Positions 1 to 6,758 of a DNA stretch of 21,564 nt are shown piece after piece. This DNA comes from Parachlamydiales bacterium. Its GTDB lineage: Bacteria; Chlamydiota; Chlamydiia; Chlamydiales; JAJFMK01. The stretch lies in the NCBI GenBank assembly GCA_020050175.1, contig JAGVKY010000121.1, positions 1 through 21,564 of the forward strand. Reading direction: 5' to 3'. A model generated the notes under the pieces. It was given only the letters and a program-made list of their open reading frames with translations, was not told the origin of the DNA and did no database searches. Each line of letters opens with the position of its first letter. The first letter of the stretch is position 1. The translations under genes and the position numbers were made by a program.

Positions 1-54
1 AATGATGCAGGTGTAGCCAACGATAAAAAAAATAATGATGAGAGTAATCAACAT
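1..54 (-). CDS. Probable second NhaD-type antiporter, N-terminal fragment (cut by window edge)
   Basis: An ATG at 52-54 (minus) follows the stop codon of the upstream antiporter gene (55-57) with no gap, giving TGAATG. The 18 codons inside the window read MLITLIIIFFIVGYTCII without a stop. This hydrophobic stretch resembles the first membrane span of the upstream NhaD, which reads VFVVGYVLIVLEH. I infer a tandem antiporter paralogue translated by stop-start coupling, since I see no good ribosome site of its own. Only the start is visible, so function rests on this short similarity and the context; an unrelated membrane protein remains possible. Confidence 0.6.
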   Translation of the reverse strand, partial: MLITLIIIFFIVGYTCII

Positions 55-1329
55 TCAGGAAAAAAATTGGGATTGAGCAACAAAAACTAAAAGTCCGGCA
101 ATAAAAGCTAAGAGGGCAGGCAAACTCGCCTTTTTGAAATACCAGCCAAAACGAACTTTCTCGAGACCCATAAATGCAACGCCTGGAGCTGAGCCAAAAA
201 TTAAAATACTTCCCCCTACTCCTGCACTATAGGCAACTAGCTGCCAAAAGGGGTGATCTTGTGCAAAAGTCTCAAGAGAGTACATGCCCATCACGGCCGC
301 CACAAGAGGAACGTTGTCTATCACCGCAGAAACAATCCCGATTCCCCCAGCAATCCACAAGGGGGATGAAACAATACTCGAAATGTAATCGGCCGTCGCC
401 TTCAAAATTCCAGCAGTTTCCATCGCGTTGATCGCAAGTAAAATCCCTAAAAAGAAAATGGGGATGGTGAAGTCGAGCTTTCCGATGATATTCGGTAAGG
501 TGAGATGGTGCCTCTCTTCAGGCACATGGATTAAATCAGTGACTAACCAAATGATGCTTAGACCAAGTAGAACCCCCATAAAAGGGGGTAACCCAGTCAA
601 CCCTTTAAATAAGGGGACAAACAAAATAGATCCAATTCCGAGAAAAAAGATAATATTTGAGATTCTTTCTGGTTTTTTGGGTTTGTCTATAGGAGGAAGT
701 TCTCCCTTAAGATAAAGCTGCAAAAATAAAAGTCCTACGGACATGCAAACTAAGCTAGGCAAAGATAAATCGAGCATCATCCGAGAAGTGGAGAGCTGCC
801 CCCCTATCCAAAGCATGGTTGTCGTAATATCCCCGACAGGAGAAAAGGCTCCCCCTGCATTGGCAGCAATGACAATGCCGCTTCCTAAAATAAGGCGGTC
901 TTCATAGAGTGGAATAACCTTAGCCAAAAGAGCGATCATCACAACAGTTGTTGTAATACTACCTAATACGGCGGAAAGGACAAATGTCGTTATCCCGACG
1001 ATCCAGAGCATCTTTTTTTTCGACCGTTCCGTCAAAAGATTTCTAATAATTCTAAACCCATCGTGGGTGTTGATGACTTCGACAATGGTCAAAACACCCA
1101 TCAAAAAGATGACAACTTGGGCGACATTGGAGAGATGTTCGCCAAAGTAATGAACATTTTCGTGGTGGGAGATCGATTCATTAGCGAACTGGAGAATCCA
1201 GGCGATGACTCCCATTAACAGGGCGCTTGTCGCCTTGTTGATATGGATAGCATGCTCGAGCACAATCAGAACATATCCAACTACAAAAACCAGGACTAGC
1301 GCCCAAGAAAAAATGTCACCTATTTCCAT
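55..1329 (-). CDS. nhaD: Na+/H+ antiporter, NhaD family
   Basis: Integral membrane protein of 424 residues, almost wholly hydrophobic, with about 11-13 predicted spans. The family exchanges cytoplasmic Na+ or Li+ for external H+ and helps ion and pH homeostasis. Family signatures visible are GSITTTVVMIALL (about residues 124-136) and a stretch reading NAGGAFSPVGDITTTMLW (about 157-174), with acidic and Thr residues inside membrane segments as expected of the ion path. The start ATG at 1327-1329 is preceded by AGAAAGG about 8 bases upstream. It is divergent from prfB across a 155-base intergenic region that contains a 12-bp palindrome, and is followed at once by a probable second antiporter gene. 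Length is a little short for the family but nothing looks broken. Confidence 0.9.
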   Translation of the reverse strand: MEIGDIFSWALVLVFVVGYVLIVLEHAIHINKATSALLMGVIAWILQFANESISHHENVHYFGEHLSNVAQVVIFLMGVLTIVEVINTHDGFRIIRNLLTERSKKKMLWIVGITTFVLSAVLGSITTTVVMIALLAKVIPLYEDRLILGSGIVIAANAGGAFSPVGDITTTMLWIGGQLSTSRMMLDLSLPSLVCMSVGLLFLQLYLKGELPPIDKPKKPERISNIIFFLGIGSILFVPLFKGLTGLPPFMGVLLGLSIIWLVTDLIHVPEERHHLTLPNIIGKLDFTIPIFFLGILLAINAMETAGILKATADYISSIVSSPLWIAGGIGIVSAVIDNVPLVAAVMGMYSLETFAQDHPFWQLVAYSAGVGGSILIFGSAPGVAFMGLEKVRFGWYFKKASLPALLAFIAGLLVFVAQSQFFS

Positions 1330-1364
1330 TTCGTAACCTTTCTCTTTAAATTAACACAGGGACT

Positions 1365-1376
1365 TATCCATGGATA
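1365..1376. promoter_or_regulatory. 12-bp perfect palindrome in the nhaD/prfB divergent intergenic region
   Basis: TATCCATGGATA is its own reverse complement. It lies 36 bases upstream of the nhaD start and about 110 bases upstream of the prfB start, a place where an operator for one or both genes could sit. No matching repeat or regulator was recognised, so an operator role is only a possibility. Confidence 0.3.
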
Positions 1377-1411
1377 GTGGTTTAGTGGATAGAAATAATA
1401 AATGCATGGAG

Positions 1412-1439
1412 AGACGCCCCAGGAAAACCTTGGGTGTCT
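1412..1439 (+). promoter_or_regulatory. Stem-loop in the prfB leader
   Basis: Bases 1412-1423 pair with 1428-1439 around an AAAA loop: eleven of twelve positions pair, with one C/U mismatch (1420/1431) and one G-U pair (1416/1435). The G-U pair forms only in plus-strand RNA, so the structure fits a prfB leader better than an nhaD leader. No long T-run follows, which argues against a classical terminator. It ends 45 bases before the prfB start. Confidence 0.5.
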
Positions 1440-1484
1440 ATTAAAGGGAGAAAATATATTCTTATTGCTAAAAGGTATTATCTC

Positions 1485-2586
1485 ATGGATCGCCCAACGC
1501 AAGAAAGACTCGAGCAAGTTAATCAAAGAATTCTCCATATGTGGAGGTATCTTTGACTTAGAGTCAAAGGAACAACGAGTTAAAGAATTAGAAGTGATGA
1601 TGGGAGAGCCCAAGTTTTGGGATGATCCTGATGCTGCTCAAAAAGTGATTAACGAAGTCAATGGACTGCGGGAATGGACTGTTCCCTATCGTGAACTTGC
1701 CAACCGTTTTCAAAATGTCTTCGATCTTCTTCCCGAAGCTCATTCCATCGGCGATACCGCTTTAGTCCAAGATCTTATAAAAGAAATGGATGATGTCGAA
1801 GTTCAGCTAGAAGAGCTTGAGCTGAGAAAGATGCTCTCCAATCCAATGGACAGTAAAAATTCTTATTTGACTATCAATGCTGGAGCCGGAGGCACCGAAT
1901 CGTGTGATTGGGCGCTGATGCTATCCCGTATGTACCAGCGTTGGGCGGAAAGAAGGGGATGGAAAGTTGAGACGATTGATTTTGTCGATGGAGAGGTGGC
2001 TGGCCTTAAAAGTGTCACCCTAAAATTAAGCGGCCGTTTTGCTTATGGCTATTCTAAAGCTGAGCGAGGGGTCCATCGGTTAGTCCGGATTTCTCCCTTT
2101 GATAGTAATGCAAGGAGGCATACAAGTTTTGCCTCAGTCGATGTTTCCCCAGAAATTGATGATGACATTACAATTGATATCGGACCTGACGATATCCGCA
2201 TCGACACCTATCGAGCATCAGGGGCAGGTGGGCAGCACGTCAACAAAACCGAATCGGCTGTTAGAATTACCCACATGCCTTCTGGGATTGTTGTTTCGTG
2301 CCAATCGGAAAGAAGCCAACTTCAAAATAAAGAGACCTGTTTTAAAATGCTCCGTTCTAAGTTGTATGAAAAGGAAGTTCTTGAAAGAGAGGCCTCTTTG
2401 AAGCAGATAAGCGGAGAAAAAAAAGAAATTGCTTGGGGGAGCCAGATCCGTTCTTATGTCTTCCAACCCTACACTCTTGTCAAAGACAATAGAACCAAAG
2501 TAGAAATGGGAGACGTTCAGGCTGTGATGGATGGGAATATTGATCTCTTTGTTCAAGCCTACCTAAAAGAGTTTGGAGGTAACTAA
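1485..2586 (+). CDS. prfB: Peptide chain release factor 2 with +1 programmed frameshift
   Basis: Class I release factor that reads UAA and UGA and triggers peptidyl-tRNA hydrolysis on the ribosome. The true start is ATG 1485: 23 codons (MDRPTQERLE...MWRYL) lead to an in-frame UGA at 1554-1556, and reading continues after a +1 shift with DLESKEQR from 1555. The product is about 366 residues, matching the usual RF2 length of about 365. The stop-recognition tripeptide SPF falls at about residues 203-205 and the catalytic GGQ at about 248-250, almost the same positions as in Escherichia coli. A longer open frame from 1402 exists but its first 51 codons lack RF2 similarity and bypass the frameshift. 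The stop overlaps the next start as TAATG. Confidence 0.95.
1543..1557 (+). promoter_or_regulatory. RF2 autoregulatory frameshift signal
   Basis: GGAGG (1543-1547), three spacer bases TAT, then CTTTGAC (1551-1557). This is the classic RF2 arrangement: an internal Shine-Dalgarno-like element a fixed three bases upstream of CUU-UGA-C. When RF2 is scarce the UGA is read slowly, the P-site tRNA slips by +1 and full-length RF2 is made. All elements are directly visible; the mechanism is from knowledge of the family. Confidence 0.95.
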
Positions 2587-3089
2587 TGGAATATCATATT
2601 GATGACGTTCATATCCGCTACACTCTTCCTGAAGATGGAAAAAATCTCAAAGAATGGCTTTTGGAGCCTGGTGTCCTCCGTTGGTTTCCCATGGATAACG
2701 AGGCAGAAATTGACGATGCTGTCCGCCACTGGATTTATTACTACCGGTACCGCTCGAGCCTGACAGCTGTTTATGATGGAGAGCCTGTTGGGATCGCCAC
2801 ATTTTATCCTCAGGCTTACAAGAAACTAAAGCATCAGGCACAGCTTTCGATCATGGTTTCTCCGAAGCATCGCAACTTGAAGATTGGTGAAAAATTGATG
2901 AGCCATCTCATCCATTTAGCCAAGACACAATTTCAGATTGAGCTTCTCCATTTGGAAGTGTATGAAGAAAATCCCGCTTATTCATTTTATAAGCGGCTCG
3001 GTTTTTTGGAATTTGGCCGTCAGAGTCATTGGGTAAGAGAAGCCGATGGAAAGCCTAGAGGCAGAATTTTTATGGAACGCTTCATCTAA
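2586..3089 (+). CDS. GNAT-family N-acetyltransferase
   Basis: A 167-residue single-domain acyl-CoA N-acyltransferase. Motif A, which binds the CoA pyrophosphate, is at about residues 85-112, with HRNLKIGEKLM standing for the usual R-x-x-G-x-G/A loop; the first glycine is replaced by lysine. Motif B is AYSFYKRLGF at 131-140. The substrate cannot be told from sequence; ribosomal protein, tRNA or small-molecule amines are all possible. Its start overlaps the prfB stop by one base (TAATG) and GGAGG at 2575-2579 is the ribosome site, so translation is probably coupled to RF2. Chlamydia carries an acetyltransferase-like gene at the same place beside prfB (recalled as CT458). Confidence 0.85.
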   Translation: MEYHIDDVHIRYTLPEDGKNLKEWLLEPGVLRWFPMDNEAEIDDAVRHWIYYYRYRSSLTAVYDGEPVGIATFYPQAYKKLKHQAQLSIMVSPKHRNLKIGEKLMSHLIHLAKTQFQIELLHLEVYEENPAYSFYKRLGFLEFGRQSHWVREADGKPRGRIFMERFI

Positions 3090-3782
3090 ATGTCCACTTC
3101 CGCTCATCATCTACAATCACTTCTAGAAGAAAAAACGGGGCGAAAGCTCAAGATCAAAATCAATGACAACCGCTCGACGATGGTCAGTGTCCGCTGGGAT
3201 CCAGGATGCACCAAAGTCTCGCTCCATCGGATTTTCTTAGAAGCTCCTAAGAATGTGATGGAGGAGCTTGCTTGTTACATCAAAGATAAAAGAGAGATCT
3301 CCCCTCTTGTTAAATCGTATATTCAAGAAGGTTTGAACAGGGTTGATTATAGCGAAACTGTCGACGCAAATGCCCTTGAGACGACTGGACAGGTCTACGA
3401 CTTACTTTCCCTTTACCAAAAAGTAGAAGAAAAATATTTCCCTACCCCTTTAGGCCTTCGGATCACTTGGTTTGGAAAAAGAAAACCAACGCCGAGTGCC
3501 TCCCTCGTCTTAGGTCAGTATCAAAGACTTTTACAGCTGATTAGGATCCATCGGGTTTTGGATCGAAAAGATGTGCCTCAAGAGGTCCTGGAATATGTGA
3601 TTTACCATGAGATGGTCCATCATATTCATCTCCCAAAAATCACTGTCGGTGGCAGAAGTGCTGTTCACCATGACGAGTTTAAGCGGCAGGAAAGAGCTTT
3701 CCATGGCTTTGATGAAATTCAACAATGGATAAGGAAAGAGCGAGGACGTTTTTTTCAAGGACGGAAGAATGGCTGGTCATAG
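3090..3782 (+). CDS. SprT-like zinc metallopeptidase-domain protein
   Basis: A 230-residue soluble protein. The C-terminal half holds a zincin signature: HEMVH at residues 173-177 (HExxH, with Glu174 as general base) and a downstream HHDEF at 193-197 that could give the third zinc ligand. This spacing fits the SprT-like/DUF45 group. The N-terminal 100 residues are less distinctive and include a basic KLKIKIND stretch. The start ATG abuts the preceding stop (TAAATG), and the last 14 bases overlap the start of yebC, so it belongs to the prfB-yebC operon. Proteolytic activity and substrate are inferred from the motif only. The overlap with yebC suggests expression in fixed proportion. Confidence 0.75.
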   Translation: MSTSAHHLQSLLEEKTGRKLKIKINDNRSTMVSVRWDPGCTKVSLHRIFLEAPKNVMEELACYIKDKREISPLVKSYIQEGLNRVDYSETVDANALETTGQVYDLLSLYQKVEEKYFPTPLGLRITWFGKRKPTPSASLVLGQYQRLLQLIRIHRVLDRKDVPQEVLEYVIYHEMVHHIHLPKITVGGRSAVHHDEFKRQERAFHGFDEIQQWIRKERGRFFQGRKNGWS

Positions 3783-4491
3783 TAAATGGGCTAACATTAG
3801 GCATCGGAAGGGGAAAGCCGACGCAGTAAAAGGAAAAATTTTTACAAGAGTTGCTAAAGAGATTATCACTGCTGTCAAACTTGGCGGCCCTGATCCTAAA
3901 AATAATCCCCGTCTACGAGTCGCTCTGCAAAAAGGTAAAGAGGGCAATGTCCCTAACGACGTGATCGAACGGAACATTAAAAAAGGGATGAGCCAAGACA
4001 CGGCTAATTACGAAGATATTGTCTATGAGCTCTATGGGCATGGCGGTGTAGGCATTATCGTTGAGGTAATGACTGACAACCGTAATCGAATTTCTTCTGA
4101 CATGCGGATTGCCACCAACAAGCGCGGGGGAACTGTTGCTACACCTGGAGCTGTTTCCTTTAACTTCGATCGTAAAGGAATTATTGAGCTTCCTAAGTCG
4201 GCAGGAGATGAAGATGCCCTATTTTCGCTCGCCATTGATTCTGGAGCAGAGGATTTCGAAGCCACAGATGATGGCTATTTCATCACCACTCACCCTCATG
4301 AAATTGACCAAGTCAAAGAAACTCTTCGTTCTAAGGGAATTCCGATCAGTGATGCCGCTGTAAGCATGATTCCAAAAACGACCATAGCCTGTTCGCAAGA
4401 AGATCAAAAAAGTAATCTTGCTCTGATTGAGTGGATAGAGGGAATCGATGATGTTGATGAGCTCTATCACAACATGGAAATGTGCGAATAG
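3769..4491 (+). CDS. yebC: YebC/TACO1-family protein
   Basis: The 240-residue product begins MAGHSKWANIRHRKGKAD, the hallmark N-terminus of the family, and keeps the usual length and three-domain layout. Family members have been described both as DNA-binding transcription regulators and, more recently, as ribosome-associated translation factors related to mitochondrial TACO1 that relieve stalling. Sitting behind RF2 in one operon favours a translation role here, by inference. The start lies inside the end of the peptidase gene, with GGAAG just upstream. A hairpin immediately follows the stop, marking the likely operon end. Chlamydia has the same gene near prfB (recalled as CT457). Confidence 0.93.
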   Translation: MAGHSKWANIRHRKGKADAVKGKIFTRVAKEIITAVKLGGPDPKNNPRLRVALQKGKEGNVPNDVIERNIKKGMSQDTANYEDIVYELYGHGGVGIIVEVMTDNRNRISSDMRIATNKRGGTVATPGAVSFNFDRKGIIELPKSAGDEDALFSLAIDSGAEDFEATDDGYFITTHPHEIDQVKETLRSKGIPISDAAVSMIPKTTIACSQEDQKSNLALIEWIEGIDDVDELYHNMEMCE

Positions 4492-4520
4492 GAGTTGGTT
4501 TGCACCAAACCCCATAACTC
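4492..4520 (+). terminator. Hairpin after yebC
   Basis: GAGTT-GGTTTG (4492-4502), loop CAC, CAAACC (4506-4511), a four-base bulge CCAT, then AACTC (4516-4520) and TTTA. The inner six base pairs are perfect and the outer five are perfect past the bulge. The T-run is short, so termination may be partial. It directly abuts the yebC stop. Confidence 0.5.
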
Positions 4521-4528
4521 TTTATAAC
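4500..4528 (+). promoter_or_regulatory. Candidate sigma70/sigma66-type promoter for the coiled-coil gene pair
   Basis: TTGCAC (4500-4505), 17 bases, TATAAC (4523-4528). The -10 matches at five of six positions, the -35 at only three. The spacing is ideal and the -10 lies about 30 bases before the ATG at 4557. It overlaps the yebC hairpin. There is no clear Shine-Dalgarno before that ATG. Confidence 0.35.
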
Positions 4529-4556
4529 CATAAATCTAAAATAGAAATTTAGTTTT

Positions 4557-5441
4557 ATGGCTATTGCTTTTGGTGTATTAGCACCCCTCGGTAAAATATT
4601 CAATCTTGCTCCCCGTTCCTCAGCTTGGGGTTATTGGCAAATAGGAGCCCTTAGTGCTGCCTTAGTTGGAGTTATTTCGACGATAGGTTTGGCCATCCTA
4701 AAACAAGCTGGTGCCATTCTTGGAGTGATCACCACCATTGTAGCTCTCGCTGCAGCCTATGCTTTCCGTAAAATTTATGAAGTTGAAGCCAAAGATCACG
4801 CCGCTGCAGATATTAAAAAAGCAGTCGATGATCAAAAACAGGTCAATATCGACCAAGAAAAAGCTCTATTGCAACTCCGTGCTCAAAATGATGAACTCCA
4901 AAAAAGCTTGCAAATTCGCAATGATCGCGTGCAAGAACTCGAGAAAAGCGAAGGTCAACTAAAACAAGATTTGGCAAAAGCTGAAGTCGATATCAAAAAA
5001 TTTGAGGCAGAACAAGTCAAAGAGGCCGCAGCCTCGGCTCAGCTCAAAGAGCAAATGGTAAAACTAAACGGACAACTTCAACCCTTTTTAGGTGAGATGG
5101 CAAAAGAGCCTCTTGGCCCTCGGCTTGCAGAAACAGCAAAAGAAATCGACGGAGAAGAGGACAAAATTAACCACGATGTCGCTCAATTAAAAGCTGTAGT
5201 GGAGAAGTTAACCCAACTTTATCAAGAAACCCTCGAAGACAACCAAAAACTCAGATTAGTCCTCCAACAACTCCCAAAAGAAGAAGATGACCTAGGTGAA
5301 ACCGTAGGCCAACTTGGACTGGTTGTGGATGGGGCGGCAAGTGCTGCAGATAAATTGAGGAAAGAAGAGGTAGATGATGCAGCGATTAACGAGCATTTGG
5401 CCCATCTTCTTGAGCAGGCAAAAGCAGCATTAAATGATTAA
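4557..5441 (+). CDS. Inc-like membrane protein with long coiled coil (A)
   Basis: I do not recognise a named family by sequence. The 294-residue product has two closely spaced hydrophobic segments (about residues 26-48 and 50-70) separated by a tiny turn, then a highly charged, Gln/Glu/Lys-rich heptad-like coiled coil over about 73-290. This bilobed hydrophobic hairpin plus coiled coil is the architecture of chlamydial inclusion membrane (Inc) proteins such as IncA, which are type III secreted and inserted in the vacuole membrane with their tails in host cytosol. That role is inference from architecture. It follows yebC and is 21 bases from a second protein of the same layout. No cleavable signal peptide is evident. 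An alternative is an inner-membrane structural coiled-coil protein. Confidence 0.7.
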   Translation: MAIAFGVLAPLGKIFNLAPRSSAWGYWQIGALSAALVGVISTIGLAILKQAGAILGVITTIVALAAAYAFRKIYEVEAKDHAAADIKKAVDDQKQVNIDQEKALLQLRAQNDELQKSLQIRNDRVQELEKSEGQLKQDLAKAEVDIKKFEAEQVKEAAASAQLKEQMVKLNGQLQPFLGEMAKEPLGPRLAETAKEIDGEEDKINHDVAQLKAVVEKLTQLYQETLEDNQKLRLVLQQLPKEEDDLGETVGQLGLVVDGAASAADKLRKEEVDDAAINEHLAHLLEQAKAALND

Positions 5442-5462
5442 TTTAATGTCAGGAGATGCATC

Positions 5463-6692
5463 ATGAGTGCAGCATTAACAACCGAAGCGGCAGCAGTTAC
5501 GCCTCCTGCTCGTGTCGAACTGATTGATTTAGAGGCACAAGCTCTCGCTCCAACACTTAGTTGGCAAGGGAGGTTGATAAGATATGCTCCCTTGACAGGA
5601 GCTGTTGCATTTAGCATTTACCAAATAGCAGCGACTGTTTTTGTAAATGTTTCTCCTACAACAGGTATAGAGGCAGCATCTGCAGGTCTTGTTTTTTCTG
5701 CAATAGTCCTCCTTAGTTGCGGATTAGGGTGGTTTTGCGCTGCACCGAAACTTGATGACGCCCGTCAACTTGCTGTTATGGTCGCTGAAAGCAGAGAAGC
5801 CAAGAGACTTCTTGCTGCCGAAAAAACAGAAACTGCCCGTCTACAAGCCTTAGTAATTGCCAATGGGGCTGCAGTCGAAAAAGAAACAACAGGCCTTGTT
5901 GGAACAAAAGATGCTGTCATGGCAACAGATAGAGCTGTTAAACAATTGCAAACCGCTCTTCTTGCTGCCGCCAAGGATGCCTCAGAAAAAGAGGCGGAGA
6001 TTCAACGTTTGACAGGTTTGCTTACCAAGCTCACTGATGCCTTTAAAAAGACCGATTTTAAAGACTTCCAAGCGAAAGCTGCTGGTTTCTTGGCTGCCTC
6101 TGGAGACCTTGGCAAAGATGATCAAGATTTAGAACAAACAACAGCTGCCTTTGAAAAAGAAATGACCTCTATGGCTCAAGCCATTGAGAAATCTTCTACC
6201 GACCTAACTCAAAAAACCGATCAAATTGCAACTCTTGAGGAACAGCTACAAGCTATTCAAGCCTCTTTCCAACAAGCTGTTACCGAACTCCAAACTAAAA
6301 CTGAACAAAAAAGAGCTCTTGGTGAGGAGCTAAGAAAAGATGCAGGCCGTTTAGAAGCTGCGCTTCAAGCGCACAAAATGGCTACAGGAGATGCGGATAA
6401 ACTTAAATCGCTTCTGCGGGATATTGCCAACCATTTTGCCAAAATCAAAAAGAAAGATGGCTCTACCTATCCTGATATCCAGGCCTTCCAGGATAAAGTC
6501 TCTCATTTCCTTGAGAATAAGGAAGGAGCTCAACCAACAGCTGAGGAGATTGCAAGTTCATTTGATGGAGCTCTTAAGACAGTCCTTGATGGAGTGGACT
6601 CTGCTTCCTCCAAACTCGCCTCTCTCAAAACTGAGTTACAACAGGTCATCGTTCAAATCCAACAAGCTCAGGCGGCCCATGCTCAGCACTAA
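5463..6692 (+). CDS. Inc-like membrane protein with long coiled coil (B)
   Basis: The 409-residue product repeats the layout of its upstream neighbour: a 40-residue polar Ala-rich N-terminus, two hydrophobic segments (about 41-63 and 69-93) separated by a short Pro/Thr-containing turn, then about 300 residues of coiled coil rich in Ala, Lys, Glu and Gln. AGGAG sits ten bases before the ATG, and only 21 bases separate it from the preceding stop, so the two are probably co-transcribed. Sequence identity between the two is low by eye and limited to architecture. By the same reasoning it is a candidate inclusion-membrane or type III effector protein, possibly forming a hetero-oligomer with its neighbour; this is unproven. 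Confidence 0.7.
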   Translation: MSAALTTEAAAVTPPARVELIDLEAQALAPTLSWQGRLIRYAPLTGAVAFSIYQIAATVFVNVSPTTGIEAASAGLVFSAIVLLSCGLGWFCAAPKLDDARQLAVMVAESREAKRLLAAEKTETARLQALVIANGAAVEKETTGLVGTKDAVMATDRAVKQLQTALLAAAKDASEKEAEIQRLTGLLTKLTDAFKKTDFKDFQAKAAGFLAASGDLGKDDQDLEQTTAAFEKEMTSMAQAIEKSSTDLTQKTDQIATLEEQLQAIQASFQQAVTELQTKTEQKRALGEELRKDAGRLEAALQAHKMATGDADKLKSLLRDIANHFAKIKKKDGSTYPDIQAFQDKVSHFLENKEGAQPTAEEIASSFDGALKTVLDGVDSASSKLASLKTELQQVIVQIQQAQAAHAQH

Positions 6693-6705
6693 ATTTTGAA
6701 GGCCA

Positions 6706-6720
6706 TTCATTGACAATGAA
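6706..6720 (+). terminator. Weak hairpin between convergent genes
   Basis: TTCATTG and CAATGAA flank a single A, so about five pairs with a five-base loop can form, followed by an AT-rich stretch with TTTTTAATTTT. It lies in the 66-base space between the coiled-coil gene and the convergent gltX. Low GC makes it a weak terminator at best. Confidence 0.25.
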
Positions 6721-6758
6721 AAACCTGCATTTTTAATTTTAATGATACTCAATCTTCA

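Noticed and set aside
1402..1551. An N-terminal extension of RF2 in the same frame as the main body
   Set aside because: The extension has no RF2-like sequence, spans the leader hairpin, and bypasses the conserved frameshift site; the start at 1485 plus a +1 shift gives the standard length.
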